This document shows, in pieces, positions 18,093 through 27,063 of a stretch of DNA of 64,000 nt (position 1 is its first letter; each line of letters opens with the position of its first letter). The translations under genes were made by a program, and so were the position numbers. A model generated the notes under the pieces. It was given only the letters and a program-made list of their open reading frames with translations, was not told the DNA's origin and made no database searches. The stretch comes from Methanohalophilus mahii DSM 5219 (GTDB taxonomy: Archaea; Halobacteriota; Methanosarcinia; Methanosarcinales; Methanosarcinaceae): the NCBI RefSeq assembly GCF_000025865.1, contig NC_014002.1, positions 1,488,001 to 1,552,000 on the forward strand. Direction: 5' to 3'.

Positions 18093-18632
18093 ATGTTTAT
18101 TGCTTTAACCGGCACCCCTGGATGCGGGAAAACATCTGTATCCAGGCTGCTTGAGAATGAATTTGGGTATCGAGTGGTTCATCTGAACGAACTCATAAGA
18201 TCCGAGAATCTTTTCGTAGAAGAAGATAAACAACGGGACTGTGTGGTTACTGACCTTGATGTGGTTAAAAAACGGCTGTCAGTCATGGAAGAATCTGAAA
18301 AGCCTGTAATCATTGACAGCCACATGGCCCATCTGATTGCAGATGTTTCCATCGTACTACGTACGGCTCCCAATGAACTCAAAAACAGGCTTGAAAAAAG
18401 GGGATATCAACCTGCAAAAGTGGATGAGAACATAGAAGCAGAATGTCTCGATGTTATACTTGTGGAGTCAGTAGAAAACTGTGAGATGGTATTTGAAATT
18501 GGTACCACGGACCGAAGTATAAGTGAAGTTGGTGGGGATGTAAGAGAAATCATCGATGGCATATCCTCAGGACATCCGCCCATTGATAAATTCAAACCCG
18601 GCTCTTTTGATTGGAGCGGAGAAATTTTTTGA
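18093..18632 (+). CDS. AK6/Fap7-type adenylate kinase-like NTPase
   Basis: The 179-residue protein starts MFIALTGTPGCGKTSVSRLLE with a Walker A loop, followed by VVHLNELI and DSHMAHLI. This pattern is that of the archaeal AK6/Fap7 family, which has adenylate kinase activity and in eukaryotes assists small-subunit rRNA maturation with S14/uS11. It follows trpG by 34 bases on the same strand and could be co-transcribed, though its role is unrelated to tryptophan. The C-terminal segment IDKFKPGSFDWSGEIF is characteristic of archaeal members. Confidence 0.87.
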   Translation: MFIALTGTPGCGKTSVSRLLENEFGYRVVHLNELIRSENLFVEEDKQRDCVVTDLDVVKKRLSVMEESEKPVIIDSHMAHLIADVSIVLRTAPNELKNRLEKRGYQPAKVDENIEAECLDVILVESVENCEMVFEIGTTDRSISEVGGDVREIIDGISSGHPPIDKFKPGSFDWSGEIF

Positions 18633-18833
18633 TCATTTTTTCTTTTCCGGAGGTATTTCCTCATCAGGTGTTACGCCGTAGTATCTGGTCCTTGCTTTTC
18701 CCCATATGCAACCTTCCTTGCCAAATATCCTGAGTTCAAGATTCTGGATTGTCTTACAAATAGGGTTTCCAGCTCTTGCTCCCCTGCATACAATACAATA
18801 TTTTTCACAAAATACCGGTGCTTTCTCGGTCAT
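18633..18833 (-). CDS. Small cysteine-rich protein, function unknown
   Basis: This 66-residue ORF starts at an ATG six bases behind GGGGT, and a TATA-like element with ACTATACAATATT sits upstream near 18857-18870. The cysteines occur as FCEKYCIVCRGARAGNPIC and EGCIWGKARTRYYG, which could bind a metal or an iron-sulfur cluster. The tail is PDEEIPPEKKK. I recognise no named family. The Shine-Dalgarno, cysteine spacing and convergent placement against the adenylate kinase gene (stops abutting) support a real gene. Confidence 0.65.
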   Translation of the reverse strand: MTEKAPVFCEKYCIVCRGARAGNPICKTIQNLELRIFGKEGCIWGKARTRYYGVTPDEEIPPEKKK

Positions 18834-18909
18834 TAGATACCCCCTGAATATTCTTTACACTATACAATATTCAACGGACGTACTATAAAAAATTAAGGAC
18901 AGGAGTTTG

Positions 18910-19431
18910 TCAGAAAGTCTGATCGCTGCCGGAGACATTTTTTAATCTCCTGACGCCATCGATTTCTTCAATAACCTCTGTTACAGCTTCAGGAACGAAT
19001 TGCTCCCAATCTTCACCGGCAATCATCTTTTCGCGGATAAGAGTGCCTGAATACTTGTCCCGATGATACATGGGAGGTTGCTTGGTTTCGATGCCTGCTT
19101 CTTCGAAAAGCTCGAGGATTAGAGGATTGTTGGAATAAACTATGTCAAAGGGAGGAGTCCTTGCAGTGACATAGGACACCCAAACTGCGTTTTGCTGGAT
19201 GTCATCTATGGGAACTGCATAATGTTTGATGTCTGTATCTGCAAGAGAATGGCGAATCATCATTATGCGTTCACCGGCAGTAAAGGGATTAGGTGTCTCG
19301 TGGCTTCTCTGAGCGCTTCCGACACCTATTACCAGTTCATCAATATCTTTCCCAATCGTTTTTATGACCGAATAATGGCCTTTGTGGAATGGCTGGAAGC
19401 GCCCTATGTAGAATGCCCTTTTGAGATGCAT
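18910..19431 (-). CDS. nadM: Nicotinamide-nucleotide adenylyltransferase NadM
   Basis: The 173-residue protein has the nucleotidyltransferase signature RAFYIGRFQPFHKGHYSVIK at the N-terminus and the ISxxxIR-like motif YSGTLIREKMIAGEDW. This archaeal NadM family makes NAD from NMN and ATP. It starts three bases after the fpoF stop and so is the third gene of a mer-fpoF-nadM operon. That is a sensible pairing with pyridine/deazaflavin-dependent redox metabolism, though the link may be incidental. Confidence 0.93.
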   Translation of the reverse strand: MHLKRAFYIGRFQPFHKGHYSVIKTIGKDIDELVIGVGSAQRSHETPNPFTAGERIMMIRHSLADTDIKHYAVPIDDIQQNAVWVSYVTARTPPFDIVYSNNPLILELFEEAGIETKQPPMYHRDKYSGTLIREKMIAGEDWEQFVPEAVTEVIEEIDGVRRLKNVSGSDQTF

Positions 19432-19434
19432 GTT

Positions 19435-20462
19435 TTATCTGATGCCACATTCATCGAAGCTGAACTTCTCACAAACTTCAAGATAATGTTGTGAATTGTT
19501 GTTGTGTTTCATGGTTGCCAGTTTTTTGACAAGATCCATTCCAGGTTTTGGATCATCCATAATCTCAAGCTCATCTTCGGCCATCTTGAAGTATTTTTCA
19601 CCTTCGTCTGTACGGATCAGGACACTGTTCCATCCGTCCGGTGCACCTACTGAACCTATTGATATATCTGCTGAAACTGATGTGTAATCACAGCAGTGGT
19701 GGCAGGGGTTCCTGGCATGCGGACCAACTTCTGGAATCTTGACACTGTGGCTTTCGCCATCCTTTGTATATGCCCAGAACTTACCCTTTGCGAAGTCGAA
19801 TTTTACAACATCTTCAGGATTGAGTCCCATTATCTCTTTTATGATTTTTTCGGACATAACATCATGATAGAAACTTTCCATACAAAGAAGCCCTATAATA
19901 ACCACGATCTTATCATTGACATTTTCGGATATCAAACGTGCACCGTGAGCCTGGCAGGGTACACCGATTACACCGATTTTATCATATTTTTCGAAGGGGT
20001 CCCTCAGAGCAGAGAGTACGGAATCATATGTGTATTTGGTACCTTTGGCTCTTTTGATTTGTTCTGAATCGGTGAAGACTTCCAGTTCGGTTTCCCATTT
20101 GTCATTGCGGGTAATTCCCACAAAGCAGTCTACTTCTCCCAATTCAAGCAGTTTGCTTGCGATTGCAGTTGTTGCACCGCCGTCCTGTCCTTCGATGTCA
20201 CTTTTTGCACCAAAGAAACTCCTGACATTTGCGAATTCGTCCTCAAAATAACCATCTACTACAGGACAGATGCGCCCACAGGTATAGCAGCCTTCACAGA
20301 CATTTGGAGCAGCACCTTTGGTGTAAAGCTCCAAATTGTCCGGATCTCTTACTTCGGCCTTTTTGTTCATGACGATAGCACCGGCAGGACATGCTGAAAC
20401 ACATGCCCCACAAGCGGTACAGACGTCATAGTCAATGACCTCTAGTATCTTCGGATGAACCA

Positions 20463-20463
<1 letters not shown>
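19435..20463 (-). CDS. fpoF: F420H2 dehydrogenase subunit FpoF
   Basis: The 342-residue protein belongs to the FrhB/FpoF family of F420-oxidising subunits. Two ferredoxin-type clusters lie near the N-terminus (CTACGACVSACPAGAI and CEGCYTCGRICP), followed by the FAD/F420 domain with GGATTAIASKLLE, GTKYTYDSV and VIGVPCQAHGARL. FpoF docks on the Fpo membrane complex, passing electrons from F420H2 to methanophenazine. In Methanosarcina fpoF is separated from the other fpo genes and next to mer, exactly as here. Its ATG overlaps the mer stop. Confidence 0.93.
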
Positions 20464-21509
<1,046 letters not shown>

Positions 21510-21682
21510 CCTTATTGATTTTGAACGGTATTTTCCTGTTTGCCTTTAGATTGGTAATCTTCCAGACTTATTTCGAAAGGCACGGATATTGATACAGACT
21601 GCTATATTTTCCCAGTCACCGATATGCATAAATAATCATCTCTCCTCTTTTATTATGCAAATAAATACAAGGAGTTAAATCG

Positions 21683-21805
21683 ATGGGAGTTCAAAAAGTA
21701 GGTGAAAAATACGTCTGTAATATCTGTGGCAATGAAGTTGAAGTCACTGAGGTTGGCGGCGGAGTACTTATTTGCTGCGGGGAAGAAATGGAACTTATGG
21801 AGTAA
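21683..21805 (+). CDS. Desulforedoxin-like rubredoxin-fold protein (40 residues)
   Basis: This very short gene starts at ATG 21683 behind AAGGAG and ends at TAA 21803-21805. The product reads [13 protein letters not shown] and then [12 protein letters not shown], giving the Cys4 iron site with CxxC and adjacent CC. That is the pattern of desulforedoxin, also found as the N-terminal domain of desulfoferrodoxin. It would carry one Fe atom and a single electron. It opens the redox gene cluster that runs to 26255. The small length and exact cysteine spacing make the call secure. Confidence 0.88.
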   Translation: MGVQKVGEKYVCNICGNEVEVTEVGGGVLICCGEEMELME

Positions 21806-21853
21806 TCATCCTGTTTATGTATATTTTGGAATCAATAAGGGAGTGAATCAATA

Positions 21854-22090
21854 ATGAAATGTTATGAATGTGAAAAAGAAAATAAAAGTACTGATACAGT
21901 CGGTATTTGTATCATATGTGGCAGAGGCGTCTGTGAGAATCATCTCGTAAGAGAAAAGATTCCCGTATTGGAAGGGGAATATGAAGCGCGACTTAAATGT
22001 ATGGGAGATGCCTGTGAGTTAAAGGACATGCAACCTCTACTCAAAATACTTTGCAAACCATGCCATGAGGCTTTGAAGGAAAATTTCTGA
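21854..22090 (+). CDS. DUF2180 family zinc-binding protein
   Basis: The 78-residue protein contains MKCYECEKEN, GICIICGRGVCENHL and LCKPCHEAL, a set of paired cysteines and histidines like a small treble-clef or B-box zinc site. This matches the archaeal DUF2180 family, whose function is unknown. It is followed at once by a second family member, so the pair looks like a tandem duplication with divergence. It lies in a cluster of redox proteins and could be a metal or redox sensor, but that is inference. Confidence 0.75.
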   Translation: MKCYECEKENKSTDTVGICIICGRGVCENHLVREKIPVLEGEYEARLKCMGDACELKDMQPLLKILCKPCHEALKENF

Positions 22091-22100
22091 GGTGAGTTCT

Positions 22101-22319
22101 ATGATGAAATGTTATGACTGTGTTGAAGCAGGGAAAGATGTAGAAGCCACTGCAGTATGTATTGTTTGCGGGAAAGGGCTGTGTATGGATCACTCTAAAG
22201 AAGTAAAGCTACAGGTTTCAGTTGGAAAACCACCCGAGGTTAAGCGCCTTCATAAGGGCCTTCCTCACTTTATGTGCAACTACTGCTTCGATAACACGAT
22301 GGAAGATTCCTTTGATTGA
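22101..22319 (+). CDS. DUF2180 family zinc-binding protein, second copy
   Basis: The ATG at 22101 sits behind GAGGTGA (22088-22094), which overlaps the stop of the preceding gene, giving 72 residues. MMKCYDCVEAG, AVCIVCGKGLCMDHS and FMCNYCFDN carry the same cysteine pattern as the upstream gene. The two proteins differ in the middle. Tight spacing and the shared Shine-Dalgarno region imply one transcript. The function is unknown. Confidence 0.75.
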   Translation: MMKCYDCVEAGKDVEATAVCIVCGKGLCMDHSKEVKLQVSVGKPPEVKRLHKGLPHFMCNYCFDNTMEDSFD

Positions 22320-22341
22320 TTATACATAGGAGGTTTAATTA

Positions 22342-22692
22342 ATGGCAGAACATGAGAAAGTAGTAAAGGATATCGAAGATAAGATGGGGTTTGCCCCAAA
22401 TATTCTCCATACACTAAAAGAAATAGATCCCAATTTCGTTAAGAAGTACAGGAGATGTCACGACAAATTGTTGTCAGACGGAGCCATGCCTGCTAAATAC
22501 AAGATACTTATGGCACTGGCAGTCGTTGCGTCCAAACAATGTGAGGCATGCACTGTCTCCCAGATGAAGAGCGCTCTTAAAAATGGCGCCACAGCAGAGG
22601 AAATAATGGAAACAATGGAAGTGATCTCTATCACTTCAGGTGCACCTGCAGTTGCAGCATGCAGGGAGGCACTTAAGTTACTGCAGGAGTAA
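22342..22692 (+). CDS. AhpD-like carboxymuconolactone decarboxylase family protein
   Basis: The 116-residue helical protein starts behind AGGAGG. Its core motif is ASKQCEACTVSQMKSALKNGATAEEIMETMEV, the CMD-fold peroxidatic CxxC. The proton-relay His that normally follows three residues after the second Cys is replaced by Gln in CEACTVSQ. AhpD-like proteins reduce peroxiredoxins or peroxides through the CxxC thiols. Placement in a cluster with desulforedoxin, ferredoxin and flavoproteins supports a redox or oxidative-stress role. The missing His leaves the exact activity open. Confidence 0.82.
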   Translation: MAEHEKVVKDIEDKMGFAPNILHTLKEIDPNFVKKYRRCHDKLLSDGAMPAKYKILMALAVVASKQCEACTVSQMKSALKNGATAEEIMETMEVISITSGAPAVAACREALKLLQE

Positions 22693-22758
22693 GGCAGAAA
22701 GGAGGTGTATAGCCTTCTTCTGATTAATATTGACGGGGATTTCAAGAAGGGGTATGTA

Positions 22759-24132
22759 GTGAAAAATATATCCATATTTATCATTTTGACATTCTTTTTT
22801 GCCTGTGCAGGTATTGTAGCAGATGCTTCTCCCACTGAAGCAGATTCCTTATCGCATGAAGATTTTACTTCATATTCTACATGCAACAGATGCCATGCCA
22901 TCACGACCAGCCAGTGGGAAGGCAGTATGCATTACCATGCTTTTGACGACCCATTTTATCAGGAAGAGCTAAAACTTGCAAGTGAAGAAACAAATGGCTC
23001 TCTTGATGTTTTCTGTACGCGCTGTCACATACCTGTCAGTGTAGTTTCGGGACAGGTCCCTCCTATAGATAACCCCGATATAAGTGAAGAGGCTGATGAA
23101 GGAGTGGGCTGTGATTTTTGTCACAGTGTAAAGGAATCCTCCGAAATAGGCAACGGAGGTTATGCAGTGGCTCCTTCTGAGACAAAATATGGCCCCTTCG
23201 ATGATTCAGAATCTACTTTCCATGAATCACAGTACAGTGAATTCTATACAAAATCAGAGTATTGCGGAATGTGTCACCAGATCACCCATCCAACATCAGG
23301 TGTAGTGCTGGATGACACCTACCAGGCATGGAGTGAAGGCCCCTATGCTGAAGAAGAGGTCCAATGTCAGGATTGTCATATGACACCTGGAATTACTGAA
23401 TTTGAGGCAAATCCCGGGCGTGCTGGATCAGGCGCACCCAAAAGAGACCATATATCGGTGCACAACTTCGCTGGAGCCAATGTTTTTGTTACAGGGATAC
23501 TGGGAGAGGATGATCATAAGGAGATGGCAATCAAAAGACTTCAGGAAGTGGCTACACTGGAAGTAAACATTCCCGAAAATGCGCAACCCGGCGAAGAAGT
23601 TGCCATAAAAGTATCAATTACGAATTCCGGGGCAGGTCATAATTTGCCTACAGGACTTACTGAAGCCAGGCAAATGTGGACACAGGTGGATATAAAAGAC
23701 AGTCAGGGACGCGAAATTTACAGTTCAGGAAATCTGGATGAAGATGGCAATATCGAAAATGGAATTATTTACTGGGCCTTATATTCCGATGCTGACGGAA
23801 ATCATACTCAAAAATTATGGGAAATTACAGATGTAATATCTGATAACAGGATTGCTCCTGAGTCAACTGCTGTGGAGGTTCATAATTTCACGGTACCAGA
23901 AGGTGTAGTCGACCCCATCATTGTGGATACCAAATTGCTCTATAGGTCTGCACCCCAACACCTGATAGATGAACTTTTCGAAGAAAAGGAGTATGAGGTT
24001 CCGACTGTAGAGATGGAGTCCGTTAAAGGCGGAATAAACGGTGAGGTAGAGTCTGAAGGAACACCAGGATTTGGAAGTATTGTTGGCTTGATCTCATTAT
24101 TAACAGTTTATTTGTTTAGAAGGAAAATGTAA
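22759..24132 (+). CDS. Surface-anchored pentaheme cytochrome c with PGF-CTERM tail
   Basis: I take the GTG at 22759 behind GAAGGGGT, giving 457 residues: a signal peptide (about 1-22), then five CxxCH haem sites at about 42-46 (CNRCH), 86-90 (CTRCH), 118-122 (CDFCH), 169-173 (CGMCH) and 203-207 (CQDCH). A beta-rich region follows with GAGHNLPTGLTEARQ, as in cytochrome c554-like multihaem proteins. The C-terminus is TPGFG, a hydrophobic helix, and RRKM, the PGF-CTERM signal processed by archaeosortase A. The protein should therefore sit on the outer surface, anchored by a lipid. Its genes downstream encode cytoplasmic electron carriers. Confidence 0.88.
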   Translation: MKNISIFIILTFFFACAGIVADASPTEADSLSHEDFTSYSTCNRCHAITTSQWEGSMHYHAFDDPFYQEELKLASEETNGSLDVFCTRCHIPVSVVSGQVPPIDNPDISEEADEGVGCDFCHSVKESSEIGNGGYAVAPSETKYGPFDDSESTFHESQYSEFYTKSEYCGMCHQITHPTSGVVLDDTYQAWSEGPYAEEEVQCQDCHMTPGITEFEANPGRAGSGAPKRDHISVHNFAGANVFVTGILGEDDHKEMAIKRLQEVATLEVNIPENAQPGEEVAIKVSITNSGAGHNLPTGLTEARQMWTQVDIKDSQGREIYSSGNLDEDGNIENGIIYWALYSDADGNHTQKLWEITDVISDNRIAPESTAVEVHNFTVPEGVVDPIIVDTKLLYRSAPQHLIDELFEEKEYEVPTVEMESVKGGINGEVESEGTPGFGSIVGLISLLTVYLFRRKM

Positions 24133-24143
24133 GGAGGAAGAAT

Positions 24144-24335
24144 ATGCCACCAGTTGTAGACAAAGATAAATGTATAGGAAGCGGTGAATGTGCTGAAGTT
24201 TGTCCCACAGAAGTTTTTGATCTGGAAGAAGATTCCAACGGGGATACAAAGTCAGTAGTTTCACGGCCTGATGACTGCATAGAATGTGAGCTGTGTGTGG
24301 ATGCCTGTCCGGCTGATGCCATTGTACTTGAGTGA
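24144..24335 (+). CDS. 2[4Fe-4S]-type ferredoxin with one altered cluster site
   Basis: The 63-residue protein starts behind AAGGAGG. The second cluster motif CIECELCVDACP is complete. The first reads CIGSGECAEVCP, where the second cysteine of the usual CxxCxxCxxxCP is replaced by Ser, so that site may hold a 3Fe-4S cluster or a cluster with a non-Cys ligand. The linker between them is unusually acidic (DLEEDSNGDTK). It is followed within 16 bases by an iron-sulfur flavoprotein gene and is the likely electron donor or acceptor for it. Confidence 0.88.
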   Translation: MPPVVDKDKCIGSGECAEVCPTEVFDLEEDSNGDTKSVVSRPDDCIECELCVDACPADAIVLE

Positions 24336-24350
24336 AAGGAGTGTGAATTG

Positions 24351-24974
24351 ATGTCCGACAAGGACATTGTGAAAATACTTGGTATTTCGGGCAGTCCTCG
24401 TAAAAAAGCAACTGCACATGCCGTACAATATGCACTGGATTATGCAAAGGAAAAATACAATGCTGAAGTAGAGTGTTTTTCTGCAAGCGGGAAAGAATTG
24501 AAATTCTGTATCCATTGCGATTATTGCATAAGGACCAAACAGGGATGTATACACAAAGATGATATTTCAGACCTGTATGAGAAAATGCTCTGGGCAGATG
24601 CCTGGATAATAGGCACACCCGTATACCAGGGAAATCTCAGTGCACAGACCAAAACCATTATGGACAGGTGCAGGGCAGTTGTAGCTGCAAATCCCAAAGC
24701 ATTTCAAAATAAAGTTGGTGCTGCACTGGCAGATGGAGGAGACCGTGTTGGAGGACAGGAACCCGCTCTCCAGACTATATTGAATTTTTATGTAATCAGT
24801 GAAATGTTCCCTGTTGCCGGAGGCTCCTTCGGGTCAAATCTGGGAGGTACGCTGTGGTCCAAGGATAAAGGGGCAGAAGGAATAGATGAGGATGAGGAAG
24901 GCCTACGCAGTCTGCGTCGTACAATGAAAAAACTTATTGAGACATCCCGGCAAATGAAAAAACTGGAACAATAA
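24351..24974 (+). CDS. Iron-sulfur flavoprotein (Isf family)
   Basis: The ATG at 24351 follows AAAGGA and gives 207 residues. The flavodoxin-like FMN site is seen in ILGISGSPRKKATA and WIIGTPVYQGNLSAQTK. Between them lies the compact cluster motif CIHCDYCIRTKQGC (CX2CX2CX6C) that defines Methanosarcina Isf. Isf transfers electrons from ferredoxin and can reduce O2 or H2O2. It sits between a ferredoxin gene and an FNR-like gene, consistent with that chain. Confidence 0.9.
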   Translation: MSDKDIVKILGISGSPRKKATAHAVQYALDYAKEKYNAEVECFSASGKELKFCIHCDYCIRTKQGCIHKDDISDLYEKMLWADAWIIGTPVYQGNLSAQTKTIMDRCRAVVAANPKAFQNKVGAALADGGDRVGGQEPALQTILNFYVISEMFPVAGGSFGSNLGGTLWSKDKGAEGIDEDEEGLRSLRRTMKKLIETSRQMKKLEQ

Positions 24975-24987
24975 AGGAGAGGATAAA

Positions 24988-25686
24988 TTGCAATTCAATG
25001 CAAGGCTGATGGAAACTATTCCCAGGACCGAAGATGTGCTAAGTTTCCTTTTTCCCCGGCCTGATGGTTTTGAGTATCTTGCAGGCCAGTACATAATGAT
25101 AGAGCTGGAAATCAACGGCAATAAGGTACGCAAACCTTTTACCATCTCAAGTGCCCCCTCCAATAAGGAAAATATAGAATTCACCAAGAAATTGACCGGC
25201 CATGAATTTTCCAATGCCCTGGCCTCACTTCAACCGGGTGATCCGATAGGCATTGAAGGCCCTTTCGGGAAAATGACCTATTCAGGAGAATATGACAAAA
25301 TTGCCCTTATTAGCGGAGGGATTGGCATTACTCCGATGATCAGTATATCGCGATATTGTACAGATACGGGCATGGATACAGATATTGTTATGATATCCAG
25401 TAACAAAACTGAGCAGGACATTGCCTTTGAAAACGAGCTGGATATTATGCAAAAGCACAATCCCAATCTGAAAGTTGTACATACCTTAACCAGGGCTTCC
25501 GATGATTGGGCAGGTTGCAGGGAGCGTGTCTGTGAAAGCATGATATTGCGTGAAATTCCGGATTACAGGGACCGTATTTTCTACTTATGTGGCCCTCCGC
25601 CAATGGTGAAGGCTGTCAGGGAAATATTATATGAAATGGCTATCGATAAAGCAAAAGTAAAATATGAACTATTTACAGGTTATTAA
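24988..25686 (+). CDS. FNR-family FAD/NAD(P)-binding oxidoreductase
   Basis: The start is TTG at 24988 behind AAAGGAGAGG, giving 232 residues. The FAD domain has AGQYIMIELEINGNKVRKPFTISSAP, with the RxxTxSS-like flavin motif as KPFTISS. The nucleotide domain has ALISGGIGITPMISI and FYLCGPPPMVKAV. The family passes hydride between NAD(P)H and one-electron carriers. No iron-sulfur domain is attached, so the adjacent ferredoxin or flavoproteins are plausible partners. In operon with Isf and an archaeoflavoprotein. Confidence 0.87.
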   Translation: MQFNARLMETIPRTEDVLSFLFPRPDGFEYLAGQYIMIELEINGNKVRKPFTISSAPSNKENIEFTKKLTGHEFSNALASLQPGDPIGIEGPFGKMTYSGEYDKIALISGGIGITPMISISRYCTDTGMDTDIVMISSNKTEQDIAFENELDIMQKHNPNLKVVHTLTRASDDWAGCRERVCESMILREIPDYRDRIFYLCGPPPMVKAVREILYEMAIDKAKVKYELFTGY

Positions 25687-25703
25687 CTTACAGGAGTGAT
25701 AAT

Positions 25704-26255
25704 ATGAAAAGAATCGCATGGGGTATTACAGGCTCAGGTGACCTTATAAAAGAGACGTATGACATAATGGTTGACATAAAGAAAAAAACTGATATCGAGT
25801 TTATGGTATTTCTTTCAAGAGAAGGGGAAACTGTAATGAAATGGTATCGTATGTGGGATGACATACAGAAGGATTTTTCTAACTTCAAAACAGATGCAGG
25901 TCCCAACTCACCTTTTATTGCCGGCCCACTGCAGGTTGGTCACTATGATGCTTTAATAATCGCACCAGCCACAGCCAATTCTGTTGCCAAGATAGCACAC
26001 GGCATTGCCGATACTCTTGTAACGAATGTAGTGGCCCAGACAGCAAAGGGGCAAACACCAATATATGTCCTGCCTGTCGATCAGGTGCGTGGCGATGTTA
26101 CCACCTATGCACCCAGTGGAAGAAAAATGAAGTTGAAGATGCGGGACATTGATGTTACCAATTCAGAAAAACTGGCCGAAATGGAAAACATGAACATATT
26201 GACAAAACCTGATGATATTTATGAACTGTTGAATATAGGAGCAAAAGAGGATTAA
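25704..26255 (+). CDS. Archaeoflavoprotein (AfpA/DmrX-like FMN protein)
   Basis: The 183-residue protein starts MKRIAWGITGSGDLIKETYD and contains DALIIAPATANSVAKIAHGIADTLV and YVLPVDQVRGDV, the pattern of the archaeoflavoprotein family related to flavoprotein decarboxylases. AfpA of Archaeoglobus accepts electrons from ferredoxin and is encoded beside Isf-like genes, as here. A related member reduces dihydromethanopterin, so that activity cannot be excluded. The stop codon overlaps that of the convergent DUF429 gene in TTAA. Confidence 0.85.
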   Translation: MKRIAWGITGSGDLIKETYDIMVDIKKKTDIEFMVFLSREGETVMKWYRMWDDIQKDFSNFKTDAGPNSPFIAGPLQVGHYDALIIAPATANSVAKIAHGIADTLVTNVVAQTAKGQTPIYVLPVDQVRGDVTTYAPSGRKMKLKMRDIDVTNSEKLAEMENMNILTKPDDIYELLNIGAKED

Positions 26256-27055
26256 TAATAAACATCCCCTTCTCTTTTTTCAAGTTCATCCGGATTTTTT
26301 CCTTCCAGTATTTGCATATTTCTAAATACGGCATACGCTGCCAGAATACTGTCCAGAGCGTCTCCTTGAATGTTTGAGATACATATCTCTTTTATTTCAT
26401 CATCAAGCACAATATTGAGTTCTTCTAACTTATCCACAATAATTTTCCTGTTAGTTTCTCTACCACTCTTTTTTCCTTTATACGGCACATATAGACCCTT
26501 TTCTTTCAGGGTGCAGGCCGGACATATCTCAATTATCCAGGGGTTTTCAGGATTCGGAGTTTGTATAGGGAGAACGCAGGCAAGGTTATTCCTTACAAGT
26601 GGATTAATTATCCTTGAGATACCATGATAAGTCTGTTTGTACAACCAGAGATTATATGCAGCAAATGGTGCGCCTTTTTCATTTTCCTTTTTACGCTTGA
26701 ATTCTCTTCCATCTGTTTTCTGGCGATAGTAATCCCTGAAACTTTCTGCAGAATCATGCTTGAAAGGGAAATTGATTATGAAATCCTTCCAGTTGTTTTC
26801 TTCTGTGAGGGAAAATGGTAATGCGAAAGGAAAATCCATTCCAAAAATAGCATGTTTTTCTCTGACGATCATGCTATAAAGAGTAGCAATACAACTCTGA
26901 GTATCATGGTTTTCAGAAAAAAAGAGAGCAGGATGACAGGCGTGGATTTTAAGGAATTTATCGTAAACGGTGCCTTCACTTACCCATATTTTATTGCAGG
27001 CTTTTTTAGAACCGCTAAAATCCACACCAAATATTTTCCTTATTTGATAAGGCAT
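26252..27055 (-). CDS. DUF429-like predicted RNase H-fold protein
   Basis: The 267-residue protein begins with IFGVDFSGSKKACNKIWV, and later HAIFGMDFPFALPFSL, the acidic pattern of the DUF429 family predicted to share the RNase H-like fold. A third acidic cluster is in IQGDALDSILAAYAVFR. These Asp residues could coordinate a metal. Nuclease activity has not been shown for the family as far as I know. It starts eight bases downstream of the inositol-phosphate synthase stop, suggesting co-transcription without an obvious shared pathway. Confidence 0.72.
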   Translation of the reverse strand: MPYQIRKIFGVDFSGSKKACNKIWVSEGTVYDKFLKIHACHPALFFSENHDTQSCIATLYSMIVREKHAIFGMDFPFALPFSLTEENNWKDFIINFPFKHDSAESFRDYYRQKTDGREFKRKKENEKGAPFAAYNLWLYKQTYHGISRIINPLVRNNLACVLPIQTPNPENPWIIEICPACTLKEKGLYVPYKGKKSGRETNRKIIVDKLEELNIVLDDEIKEICISNIQGDALDSILAAYAVFRNMQILEGKNPDELEKREGDVYY

Positions 27056-27063
27056 CTTGTATT

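Noticed and set aside
24100-24618. Minus-strand 172-codon ORF
   Set aside because: Antisense to the ferredoxin and Isf genes, which have complete cofactor motifs.
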